From: Gemmatimonadota bacterium
GTDB lineage: Bacteria > Gemmatimonadota > Gemmatimonadetes > Longimicrobiales > Gaopeijiaceae
Assembly: GCA_003567615.1 (NCBI GenBank)
Contig: PWZC01000213.1
Location: 1-5,360, forward strand
DNA: 5,360 nucleotides
Direction: 5' to 3'
Positions 1-5,360 of the stretch are shown here, in pieces. The translations under genes were made by a program, and so were the position numbers. The notes under the pieces were generated by a model. That model was not told where the DNA came from. It made no database searches and saw nothing but the letters and a program-made list of their open reading frames with translations. The number at the start of each line of letters is the position of its first letter. Positions within the stretch are counted from its first letter, which is position 1.

Positions 1-837
1 ATCGCCGGATGCGGATATGTGGGTTCGGAGCTGGGACGGCGTCTCCACGCCCAGGGGCACCAGGTCTGGGGGCTTCGCCGAAACCCCTCCGACCTGCCCG
101 ACGGCGTCGAGCCCGTGGCAGCGGACCTGCTGGATCCGGAGTTGGCGCGGCTCCTGCCCCCCGCCGAGAGGGTGGTCTACGCCGCCGCCTCCGACGGCGG
201 GACTCCCGAGGCCTATCGGGCCATTTACGTGGACGGGGTCCGCAACATCGTGACTCAGCTCCATAAGCGGGACGGCCCCCCGGTGGAGCGCTTCATCTTC
301 GTTTCGTCCACCGGTGTCTACGGTGACGCCGACGGTGACTGGGTCGATGAGGACACGGATACCGAGCCCGACTCCTTCCGGGGAACGGAGGTGCTCGCCG
401 GGGAGGCGGTGACCCTGGCCGCGCCCTTCCCCTCGTTGGTGCTTCGCCTCGGAGGGATCTACGGCCCCGGGCGGGACCGCCTCCTGCGGATGGTGGCCCA
501 GGGGCAGGCCCGGTGCCCCGGTGACGGACCCATCTGGTCCAATCGGATCCACCGGGACGATGCGGCTCAGGCGCTTTTCCACCTGCTGCAGATCCCGGAC
601 TTCAAGCCCGTCTATGTGGGGGTGGACGACCGGCCGACCCCCCTCTGCACGGTCTACCGGGAGGTGGCTCGGATGCTCGATGCGCCGGAGCCCGAGGTGG
701 ATCCGACGCGCGGCCGGGATCGTTCCAACAAGCGGTGCTCGAATCGGGGTCTGCGGGAGTCGGGTTTCACCTTCCAGTACCCATCGTTCCGGGAAGGGTA
801 CGGCGCGATGATCGCCTCGGGCGAGGCGGAAGGCTGA
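1..837 (+). CDS. YeeZ-like atypical SDR / NAD-dependent epimerase-family protein, 5' partial
   Basis: The reading frame is open from the first base, so the true start lies upstream; 278 residues are visible. An N-terminal Rossmann dinucleotide-binding motif is seen at once (G3-C-G5-Y-V-G8), meaning only a few residues are likely missing; the GTG at 19 would cut this motif and is not the start. The extended-SDR landmark V101-S-S-T-G-V-Y107-G-D is present, but the Lys expected four residues after Tyr107 is Asp, so there is no YxxxK catalytic pair. This matches atypical SDRs such as E. coli YeeZ, which also has SSTxVYGDA at this point. N181-R-I-H184-R-D-D and the C-terminal GF-x-F-Q-Y-P motif are further YeeZ-like landmarks. 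It is probably a cytosolic NAD(P)-binding protein acting on a nucleotide-sugar-like or unknown substrate; without the Lys, classical dehydrogenase chemistry is uncertain. It ends at TGA 835-837, ahead of the repeat-bearing spacer. The family is secure, the substrate is not. Confidence 0.88.
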   Translation: MAGCGYVGSELGRRLHAQGHQVWGLRRNPSDLPDGVEPVAADLLDPELARLLPPAERVVYAAASDGGTPEAYRAIYVDGVRNIVTQLHKRDGPPVERFIFVSSTGVYGDADGDWVDEDTDTEPDSFRGTEVLAGEAVTLAAPFPSLVLRLGGIYGPGRDRLLRMVAQGQARCPGDGPIWSNRIHRDDAAQALFHLLQIPDFKPVYVGVDDRPTPLCTVYREVARMLDAPEPEVDPTRGRDRSNKRCSNRGLRESGFTFQYPSFREGYGAMIASGEAEG

Positions 838-849
838 GGGGGGGCGTGA

Positions 850-945
850 CCGCCGGGCCGGCTGAAGGGGTCCGCACGCCCGTCGCCGCCGGGCCGGCCA
901 AGAGGATCCGCACACCCGTCGCCGCCGGGCCGGCCAAGGGGGTCC
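850..945. repeat. 36-bp direct tandem repeat, about 2.7 copies
   Basis: Copies start at 850, 886 and 922 with an exact 36-bp period; the third stops after about 24 bp at the translation start of the next gene. Each begins CCGCCGGGCCGGC, and the two full copies end CGCACRCCCGTCG. Copies 1 and 2 differ at 6 of 36 positions; copy 3 differs from copy 2 at 2 of its 24. The GGCCGGC core is nearly palindromic. Because the period is a multiple of three and the unit has no stop, forward frame 735-950 would encode a 12-residue repeat containing A-G-P-A and R-T-P-V; the reverse strand is open too. I see it as an intergenic repeat rather than a gene. It could be a protein-binding array, a structured 5' leader or a polymerase-slippage product. 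There is no T-run to support a terminator. Confidence 0.85.
936..942 (+). promoter_or_regulatory. Ribosome binding site inside the last repeat copy
   Basis: The purine tract AAGGGGG lies 4 nt before GTG 947. The same position in copy 2 reads AGAGGA and in copy 1 AAGGGG, so the Shine-Dalgarno-like tract is a built-in part of the repeat unit. It supports the GTG as the start. The spacing is slightly short and the tract is a poor match to AGGAGG, so translation may be weak or depend on upstream folding. Confidence 0.55.
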
Positions 946-946
946 T

Positions 947-2593
947 GTGACCGTCGCGGCCGTGATCCTGGGGGGCGTCGGGATCTTCCTGGTGGGGATG
1001 ATCCTCCTCACCGAAGGACTGAAGGCGGCAGCGGGCGACTCCCTCCGGGCGGGTCTCCAGCGCTTTGCCCGGACCCCCGCCCGAGGGGTGGCGTCGGGCA
1101 CCTTCATCACGGCCTTGGTGCAGTCGTCGTCGGCGACGACCCTCACCACCATCGGTTTCGTCAGCGCAGGGCTCCTCACCTTTCCCCAGGCGCTGGGCGT
1201 CATCTTCGGCGCCAACCTGGGGACCACCAGCACCGGCTGGATCGTATCGGTGCTGGGACTGCGAGTGTCGGTGGGTGCCATGGCCCTCCCCGTGGTGGGG
1301 ATCGGCGCGCTGCTCCGCCTCCTGGGATCGGGGCGGTGGGCCCACGCCGGTATGGCGCTGGTGGGATTCGGGCTCATCTTCGTGGGCATCGACACCCTGC
1401 AGGAGGGCATGGAGGGGCTGGCGGAGCGAATCGACCCGGCCACCTTCCCCGGAGCCACCCTGGCCGGGCGCATCGTCCTCCTGGGGATCGGCTTCGCCAT
1501 GACGGTGGTCATGCAGTCGTCCTCGGCGGCGGTGGCCACCACCCTCACGGCCCTCCACGCCGGCACCATCGGTCTGGAGCAGGCCGCCATCCTGGTGGTG
1601 GGCCAGAATCTGGGGACCACGGTGAAGGCGGCGCTGGCATCCATCGGAGGCTCCGTGTCGGTGAAGCGGACGGCGGCGGCCCACATCCTCTTCAACGTCA
1701 TCACCGCCATCCTGGGCCTCCTTCTCCTTCCCCTCCTCCTCCGGGCATCGCTGGCCGTCACAGGACCCGACGATCCGGCCATCACCATCGCCCTCTTCCA
1801 CTCCATCTTCAACGTGCTGGGGGTGGTGGTCCTCTTCCCCTTCATCGTGCCCTTCGCCGGCTGGGTCGAGCGGTGGCTCCCGGAGAAGGAGCTCCGACTC
1901 ACCCGGTACCTGGACACAGCGCTCATCGAGTTGCCCTCGGTGGCGGTGGAGGCGTCGAGGCGCGCCGGGATCGCCATCTCCCGGGAGCTCTTCCAACAGG
2001 CGGCTCCCATCCTCCGGGGCGATCCCAAGGCCGCCGTGGAGCCGGGGCTTCTGGAAGGTGCCGGGGAGGGTGTCATCCGCCTGCGGGCCTTCCTCTCCGG
2101 GGTCCGGACGCCGGCCGGGGAGGAGGAGCAGTTCGCCCGCCACCTCTCGGTCCTCCACGCCGCCGACCATCTGGACAGGCTTCGCCGTGCCCTGGAAGAG
2201 CCGGTGCCCATCGATCCGCGGTGGGGAGCGAAGGTGGCGAAGATCCTGGAGGAATGGGCTGAGGGGGCCAACCCTGACGAAGGCGTTGCTCCCCCGGAAG
2301 AGCCCCTGCGCAAGCGCGCCGCAAAGCTGGCCGAGGTACGGAAGCGGCGGCGGGCCCGGATCCTGGAGAAGGGCGTCTACAAGGAGATGGATCCGGTCCG
2401 GCTCCGCCGGGAGGTGGATGGACTCCTGCGGCTGGACCGGATCGGCTATCACGCCTTCCGCGCCGCTCATCACCTGCAGTTGGCCGGGCCCGACACCGAG
2501 ACGCCCATGGCGCAATTCGAAGAGCCCACGGATCCGTCCAACTATCCGGAGCCGGGGGCTCCCCTGGAAGACGAGCCGGCCACCACAGCGTAG
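947..2593 (+). CDS. Na+/phosphate cotransporter family protein with PhoU-like C-terminal domain (NptA/YjbB type)
   Basis: This 548-residue inner-membrane protein belongs to the Na/Pi-cotransporter II-related family, which moves phosphate using the sodium gradient; E. coli YjbB is a similarly sized relative linked to phosphate export. The membrane half (about residues 3-310) shows the family's inverted duplication: Q59-S-S-S62 followed by GANLGTT at 88-94, then Q190-S-S-S193 followed by GQNLGTT at 219-225. The QSSS motifs are the known substrate/sodium-binding hairpins. Other hydrophobic segments lie near 3-25, 108-127, 134-150, 173-200, 241-268 and 277-308. From about 315 to 510 the protein is charged and helical (for example K465-RRR and E478-MDPVRLRREVD), typical of the PhoU-like cytoplasmic domain; a Pro/Glu-rich tail follows. 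GTG 947 is chosen because it keeps the first membrane segment whole and has a purine tract upstream; the later ATG at 998 would cut that segment. Import versus export and true substrate cannot be read from sequence. Confidence 0.93.
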   Translation: MTVAAVILGGVGIFLVGMILLTEGLKAAAGDSLRAGLQRFARTPARGVASGTFITALVQSSSATTLTTIGFVSAGLLTFPQALGVIFGANLGTTSTGWIVSVLGLRVSVGAMALPVVGIGALLRLLGSGRWAHAGMALVGFGLIFVGIDTLQEGMEGLAERIDPATFPGATLAGRIVLLGIGFAMTVVMQSSSAAVATTLTALHAGTIGLEQAAILVVGQNLGTTVKAALASIGGSVSVKRTAAAHILFNVITAILGLLLLPLLLRASLAVTGPDDPAITIALFHSIFNVLGVVVLFPFIVPFAGWVERWLPEKELRLTRYLDTALIELPSVAVEASRRAGIAISRELFQQAAPILRGDPKAAVEPGLLEGAGEGVIRLRAFLSGVRTPAGEEEQFARHLSVLHAADHLDRLRRALEEPVPIDPRWGAKVAKILEEWAEGANPDEGVAPPEEPLRKRAAKLAEVRKRRRARILEKGVYKEMDPVRLRREVDGLLRLDRIGYHAFRAAHHLQLAGPDTETPMAQFEEPTDPSNYPEPGAPLEDEPATTA

Positions 2594-2670
2594 GCTCCCC
2601 ATGGTCCCAACGGGGTGGTGCCGTCCCATGAAGCGGCTGTGCCATGCCGCGCTGCCATGCCCCCGTCGGA

Positions 2671-2700
2671 TTGACAGGAGCCCCGCCCGAGCCCCATGGT
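2671..2700 (+). promoter_or_regulatory. Candidate sigma70-type promoter for the M14 gene
   Basis: A perfect TTGACA sits at 2671-2676. The best downstream hexamer is CATGGT at 2695-2700 after an 18-bp spacer, which matches TATAAT at only three positions. The location, 66 bp before the ATG, is plausible. The -10 is poor and a single hexamer can occur by chance, so this is a weak prediction. Confidence 0.2.
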
Positions 2701-2706
2701 GCGGGG
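2681..2706 (+). terminator. Weak hairpin, possible terminator of the transporter gene
   Basis: CCCCGC at 2681-2686 can pair with GCGGGG at 2701-2706 across a 14-nt loop, followed by ATTTT. The stem is only 6 bp and the T-run only four, so it would be a poor intrinsic terminator. It also overlaps the candidate promoter, and both cannot easily be right. It may be nothing more than a GC-rich coincidence. Confidence 0.2.
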
Positions 2707-2708
2707 AT

Positions 2709-2731
2709 TTTCCAACGTCCGGTGTTTCCAA
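2709..2731 (+). repeat. 7-bp direct repeat TTTCCAA upstream of the M14 gene
   Basis: TTTCCAA occurs at 2709-2715 and again at 2725-2731, a 16-bp period, in the less GC-rich leader about 35-57 bp before the start codon. Short AT-richer direct repeats here could be a regulator site, but seven matching bases is little evidence. Confidence 0.25.
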
Positions 2732-2754
2732 GCGTTCGTCCGATCGACTCCAGC

Positions 2755-2758
2755 GGAG
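2755..2758 (+). promoter_or_regulatory. Ribosome binding site of the M14 gene
   Basis: GGAG ends 7 nt before ATG 2766, close to ideal spacing. The second in-frame ATG at 2775 would be 16 nt away, so this site favours 2766. It also argues against any start further upstream in the same open frame, which there overlaps the transporter gene. Confidence 0.7.
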
Positions 2759-2765
2759 ATTCGGT

Positions 2766-4685
2766 ATGCCCCATATGGTGAAGGCCCTTCCGGCCCTGGC
2801 CCTCCTCCTGCTCCTCGTTCCGGCGGCGGATGCCCATGCCCAACGGGTGGCGCCCCCGGCCAGCTACTGGACCGCCACGCCGGACTACGTGCCCGAGTGG
2901 GATCGGCACCCAAACTGGTATACGGTGCGGGGCGAGCGGGACGGCCCCTCCATGTTTCCCCGGATCCAGCAGCCCGAGGTGTGCTACGAGCCCACCGAGG
3001 TCCTGACCTTCGACTGCTACCATACTCCGGACGTCCACTATCACTGGATGTTCCGGTGGGCCGAGGAGGACAGCCACATCATGGAGGTCTATGAGGTGGG
3101 CCGCACCTTCGAGGGGCGCCCCATCTACCAGGCCACCATCACCAACCCGGAGACGGGGCACCACACCGACAAGCCTGCCGCCTACTTCGACGGGACCCGG
3201 CACTCGGGTGAGGTCATCTCGTCGGAGACGGTGCTCATGCTCATGCAGCACGTCCTGGAGAACTACGGGTCGGACCCGGAGATCACCGAGATGGTGGACC
3301 GCTCCACCCTGTACCTCCGGCCCCACGCCAACCCGGACGGCGCCAACCTCTACCTCCACACAGCACAGCGGAACCGCTCGTCGGTGCGGCCGGTGGACCA
3401 GGACGGCAATGGGCTTCTGGACGCCAACCCACCGGTGGATCTGGACGGGGATGGGACGATTCGGCTCATGCGCTGGTACGTGGGCGAGGGCGAAGGCAAT
3501 GCGGTGGTGGATGAGCGCGACGAATCGGGCCGCCTCATGCGTCGGGTTCCCATGGGGCAGGGCGACTGGCGCCTGGAAACCGAGGGGATCGACCATGTGG
3601 GCGAGGGTCGCTACGGCTCCGACGGCATCGGAGGACTGGATCTCCACCGCAACTTCCCCGAGAACTGGCGTCCGGGCCCCGGTCTCGACGAGACGGGGCG
3701 CGGGTGGACGCAGGGCGGCGCCGGGGAGCACCCCCTCTCCGAGTCCGAGATGTACGCCGTGGTCATGTGGATGCTGACCCACCCCAACATTGCTGTGGTG
3801 AACAGCATGGACACCTCGGGCCCCTTCCACCTGCGCGGCCCCTCCACCTCCGGCTCCGAGGAGCGCATGTACCCGGAGGACCTGGACCTCTTCCTCTACT
3901 TCGACACCCTGGGAATGAGCATCACCGGGTATCCGGGCTCCGGAGACGTCTACAACGACTTCGTGGGCGGGCGCCCCCTCTTCGGCCACGGTCCCGACTT
4001 CGGCTACTGGTATTACGGCGCCATCTGGTATGGCGACGAGCTCTGGAATAACGCCCGCTTCGATGACTTCAACGAAGACGGCACCATGGACGACTGGGAT
4101 CGTCTCTACTGGGACGACAACTTCAACGAGGGCCGGAAGGGGTGGAAGGACTGGGTCGAGGTAGCTCACCCGCAGCTCGGAACGGTGGAGGTGGGCGGCT
4201 TCCACCCCAAGTTCTTCCTGCAGAATCCGCCGGTCCACATCATGGCGGAGTGGGCCGAGAAGCAGATGCGCTTCAACCTGGCGCTGGCGCAGCACCTTCC
4301 CCACCTCATCATCGACGACGTGGTGGTGACCCGGACCGGCGAGGATGACGGGCGCGAGCACTTCGAGGTGGAGGTGACGTGGACGAACCAAGGTGGGATC
4401 CCCACCGCACTGCGCCAGGCGGAGCTGGTGAAGATCGTGCGCCCGGACCGGATCGAGCTGGACTTCGACGGTGAACTGACCCGGGGCGGGGACGAGGCTG
4501 TGATCCGGTTCGGCGAGAGCGGACGCTTCGTGGACGCCGGCCGCACCGATGCCGGGGAGACGCGCTCGGTGACGCTGCAGGTGGAGGTGGCGACCGGGAC
4601 GGCGGTGGAGGGGACGGTCCGCCTCCTTTCGACCCGGGGCGGGGTGGTGGACGCGCCCATCCGCATCTCTTCCGAAGACCGGTGA
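2766..4685 (+). CDS. Secreted M14-family zinc carboxypeptidase-like protein
   Basis: A 639-residue protein with a Sec signal peptide (K6, hydrophobic core about 7-21, likely cleavage after A23-H-A25). The M14 catalytic domain spans about 60-512. The first two zinc ligands are H146-S-G-E149 (HxxE). N189-P-D-G, R202/R204 and L291-D-L-H294-R295-N-F follow the carboxypeptidase A order (NPDG, Arg127 region, Asn144-Arg145), with His where Asn144 is expected. The third ligand region reads V-N-S-M-D349-T-S-G-P-F-H355-L-R, so the usual His appears to be Asp. E475 in GTVEVGG fits the catalytic Glu. Long insertions relative to carboxypeptidase A carry Ca-binding-like loops (211-219, 225-232, 434-445) and an aromatic/acidic stretch (about 370-465). 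Residues 514-639 look like a beta-sandwich (FEVEVTWTNQG). Family role: cleaving C-terminal residues of peptides outside the cytoplasm, here likely periplasmic or extracellular. Activity is uncertain given the changes. The open frame extends upstream to 2058, but that part lies inside the transporter gene and lacks coding character. Confidence 0.88.
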   Translation: MPHMVKALPALALLLLLVPAADAHAQRVAPPASYWTATPDYVPEWDRHPNWYTVRGERDGPSMFPRIQQPEVCYEPTEVLTFDCYHTPDVHYHWMFRWAEEDSHIMEVYEVGRTFEGRPIYQATITNPETGHHTDKPAAYFDGTRHSGEVISSETVLMLMQHVLENYGSDPEITEMVDRSTLYLRPHANPDGANLYLHTAQRNRSSVRPVDQDGNGLLDANPPVDLDGDGTIRLMRWYVGEGEGNAVVDERDESGRLMRRVPMGQGDWRLETEGIDHVGEGRYGSDGIGGLDLHRNFPENWRPGPGLDETGRGWTQGGAGEHPLSESEMYAVVMWMLTHPNIAVVNSMDTSGPFHLRGPSTSGSEERMYPEDLDLFLYFDTLGMSITGYPGSGDVYNDFVGGRPLFGHGPDFGYWYYGAIWYGDELWNNARFDDFNEDGTMDDWDRLYWDDNFNEGRKGWKDWVEVAHPQLGTVEVGGFHPKFFLQNPPVHIMAEWAEKQMRFNLALAQHLPHLIIDDVVVTRTGEDDGREHFEVEVTWTNQGGIPTALRQAELVKIVRPDRIELDFDGELTRGGDEAVIRFGESGRFVDAGRTDAGETRSVTLQVEVATGTAVEGTVRLLSTRGGVVDAPIRISSEDR

Positions 4686-4690
4686 GGAGG
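4684..4690 (+). promoter_or_regulatory. Ribosome binding site overlapping the M14 stop codon
   Basis: GAGGAGG begins within the TGA stop of the M14 gene (4683-4685) and ends 5 nt before ATG 4696. It is the strongest Shine-Dalgarno match in the window. A site overlapping the upstream stop is the usual layout for translational coupling within an operon. Confidence 0.8.
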
Positions 4691-4695
4691 CGACC

Positions 4696-5220
4696 ATGGC
4701 GCCCCTGACCGGACGGAGGGTCGTTATCTTCGTGGGTTCGGACTACGAGGACATGGAGCTTCAGTATCCCAAGTACCGCCTCCGGGAGGCCGGCGCCCGG
4801 GTGGTGGTGGCAGGGCAGGAGGCCGGCACGCTGTACCACGGAAAGCACGGTTACCCCCAGCGGGCCGAAGTGGCCGTGGACGGGCTGGACACCCGGGACT
4901 TCCAGGGGCTTGTGGTCCCGGGCGGATGGATGCCCGACAAGCTCCGGCGGGATCCGGAGGTGCTTCGCATCACCCGGGAGATGCACGCCGCCGAGAAGTG
5001 CGTGGCCTCCATTTGCCACGGACCCTGGATCAACATTTCGGCCGGGATCGTCCGGGGCCGACGCTACACCTCGAGCCCCGGCATCACCGACGACCTGAAG
5101 AACGCCGGCGCCCTCTGGGTGGATGAGCCGGTGGTGGTGGATGGCCATCACGTCTCGAGTCGCCGGCCCGACGACCTTCCCCCCTTCATGGAGGCGGTGA
5201 TCCGGATCCTGACCCCGTAG
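4696..5220 (+). CDS. PfpI/DJ-1 family protein (type 1 glutamine amidotransferase-like)
   Basis: A 174-residue single-domain protein aligning almost end to end with the Pyrococcus PfpI protease subfamily (about 166 residues). Visible landmarks: the N-terminal strand followed by D16-Y-E18-D-M-E with the conserved acidic Glu18; G49-K-H-G; the L72-V-V-P-G-G oxyanion-side loop; the nucleophile elbow A104-S-I-C107-H108-G-P; S126-S-P-G-I-T-D-D and S154-S-R-R-P-D-D-L near the C terminus. Cys107, His108 and Glu18 correspond to Cys100, His101 and Glu12 of PfpI, so the active site is intact. Members are cytoplasmic, form oligomers that create the active site, and have been reported as peptidases or as glyoxal/methylglyoxal-stress (glycation) enzymes; the latter role is debated. 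No signal peptide is present. It begins 10 bp after the M14 gene with its Shine-Dalgarno overlapping that gene's stop, so both are probably one transcript. The subfamily is secure, the physiological substrate is not. Confidence 0.93.
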   Translation: MAPLTGRRVVIFVGSDYEDMELQYPKYRLREAGARVVVAGQEAGTLYHGKHGYPQRAEVAVDGLDTRDFQGLVVPGGWMPDKLRRDPEVLRITREMHAAEKCVASICHGPWINISAGIVRGRRYTSSPGITDDLKNAGALWVDEPVVVDGHHVSSRRPDDLPPFMEAVIRILTP

Positions 5221-5264
5221 CCCCCTCCTCGACAACCCCCAATACCCAGGACCCTTGGACAGAG

Positions 5265-5360
5265 ATGATGACCACGAATTCCATTGGACGATCCGGGCTC
5301 CGGCGCCTCCGCGCCCTGGCCCTTCCCGCCGCCGTCGCCGGTATGCTGGCCGCCACGGCC
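5265..5360 (+). CDS. Start of an exported protein (signal peptide only), 3' partial
   Basis: An open frame runs from ATG 5265 to the window edge (32 codons visible), with a second in-frame ATG immediately after (5268). The translation has the shape of a signal peptide: a polar, basic n-region with R9, R13, R14 and R16, then a hydrophobic Ala/Leu-rich core from about residue 17 that reaches A-A-T-A at the cut. The paired Arg before Leu could suggest Tat export, but the full S/T-R-R-x-F-L-K motif is absent, so Sec is at least as likely. GGACAGAG just upstream is a weak ribosome binding site. The gap of 44 bp to the PfpI-like gene holds no terminator, so co-transcription is possible. The mature protein is outside the window and cannot be named. 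Confidence 0.7.
   Translation, partial: MMTTNSIGRSGLRRLRALALPAAVAGMLAATA

Larger units (their letters stand above)
2594..2765. other. 172-bp intergenic spacer with possible promoter and small repeats
   Basis: No ORF with credible coding character was found here on either strand; long open frames crossing it are GC-driven shadows of the flanking genes. It holds a TTGACA hexamer (2671-2676), a short GC hairpin (2681-2706), the 7-bp direct repeat TTTCCAA (2709-2715 and 2725-2731) and a good ribosome binding site (2755-2758). From about 2706 the sequence is noticeably less GC-rich than the genes. The spacer is long enough for an independent promoter for the M14 gene. Confidence 0.6.

Noticed and set aside
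850..945. CRISPR array
   Set aside because: The copies are contiguous with no unique spacers and diverge from each other; this is a simple tandem repeat.
2099..2116. Partial match to the 36-bp repeat (GGGGTCCGGACGCC) inside the transporter gene
   Set aside because: 15 of 18 bases match the repeat at 867-884, but it lies in ordinary coding sequence (G-V-R-T-P), and such matches are expected by chance at this GC content.
767..2731. Long minus-strand open frame of 654 codons opposite the transporter gene
   Set aside because: It mirrors a strongly recognised + strand gene, and its translation is a low-complexity Gly/Arg/His/Asp-rich product without any domain. High GC content keeps antisense frames open.
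2058..2765. Upstream extension of the M14 reading frame into the transporter gene
   Set aside because: It overlaps the PhoU-like domain in another phase, translates to Arg/Ser/Pro/Trp-rich sequence, and would bury the signal peptide. ATG 2766 has a good ribosome binding site.
2073..4697. Minus-strand open frame of 874 codons opposite the M14 gene
   Set aside because: It is antisense to the M14 gene with its signal peptide and motifs; the translation shows no domain and is rich in Val/His/Gly as expected from a reversed GC-rich gene.
4309..5235. Minus-strand open frame opposite the PfpI-like gene
   Set aside because: The opposite strand encodes an intact PfpI-family protein with all catalytic residues; the reverse translation has a Pro/Ser/Arg-rich tail and no domain.
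1..5360. A defence, toxin-antitoxin or mobile element system
   Set aside because: No nuclease, transposase, integrase, toxin or phage-like protein is present; the five genes belong to metabolic, transport and peptidase-type families or are unidentifiable.

Overview
The window is a high-GC bacterial segment (clearly above 60% by eye) with five genes, all on the + strand, two of them cut by the window edges. GC-rich third positions, a secreted M14 metallocarboxypeptidase-like protein with dockerin-like Asp loops, and the following Sec-type leader fit an environmental Gram-negative. Gemmatimonadota or a similar lineage is my guess from the style of the M14 protein. No rRNA or other phylogenetic marker is present to prove it.

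Layout: (1) 1-837, 3' part of a YeeZ-like atypical SDR / NAD-dependent epimerase-type protein, cut at its 5' end just before the nucleotide-binding glycine motif. (2) 838-946, a spacer largely made of a 36-bp tandem repeat (2.7 copies), whose last copy carries the ribosome binding site of the next gene. (3) 947-2593, a Na+/phosphate cotransporter-family protein (NptA/YjbB type) with duplicated QSSS motifs and a charged helical PhoU-like C-terminal domain. (4) 2594-2765, a 172-bp spacer with a TTGACA hexamer, a short GC hairpin and a small direct repeat, but no gene. (5) 2766-4685, a secreted M14-family protein with altered metal and substrate-binding positions. (6) 4696-5220, a PfpI/DJ-1-family protein, 10 bp downstream and probably translationally coupled. 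(7) 5265-5360, the start of another exported protein.

The M14 and PfpI-like genes are the clearest transcriptional unit. The other genes are co-oriented but separated by spacers of 44-172 bp, and nothing in the sequence ties their functions into one pathway. I found no CRISPR array, tRNA, IS element or recognisable defence system. The most unusual items are the in-frame 36-bp repeat that merges with a translation start and the apparent His-to-Asp change at the third zinc-ligand position of the M14 protein. Both are modest leads, not a demonstrated new system.
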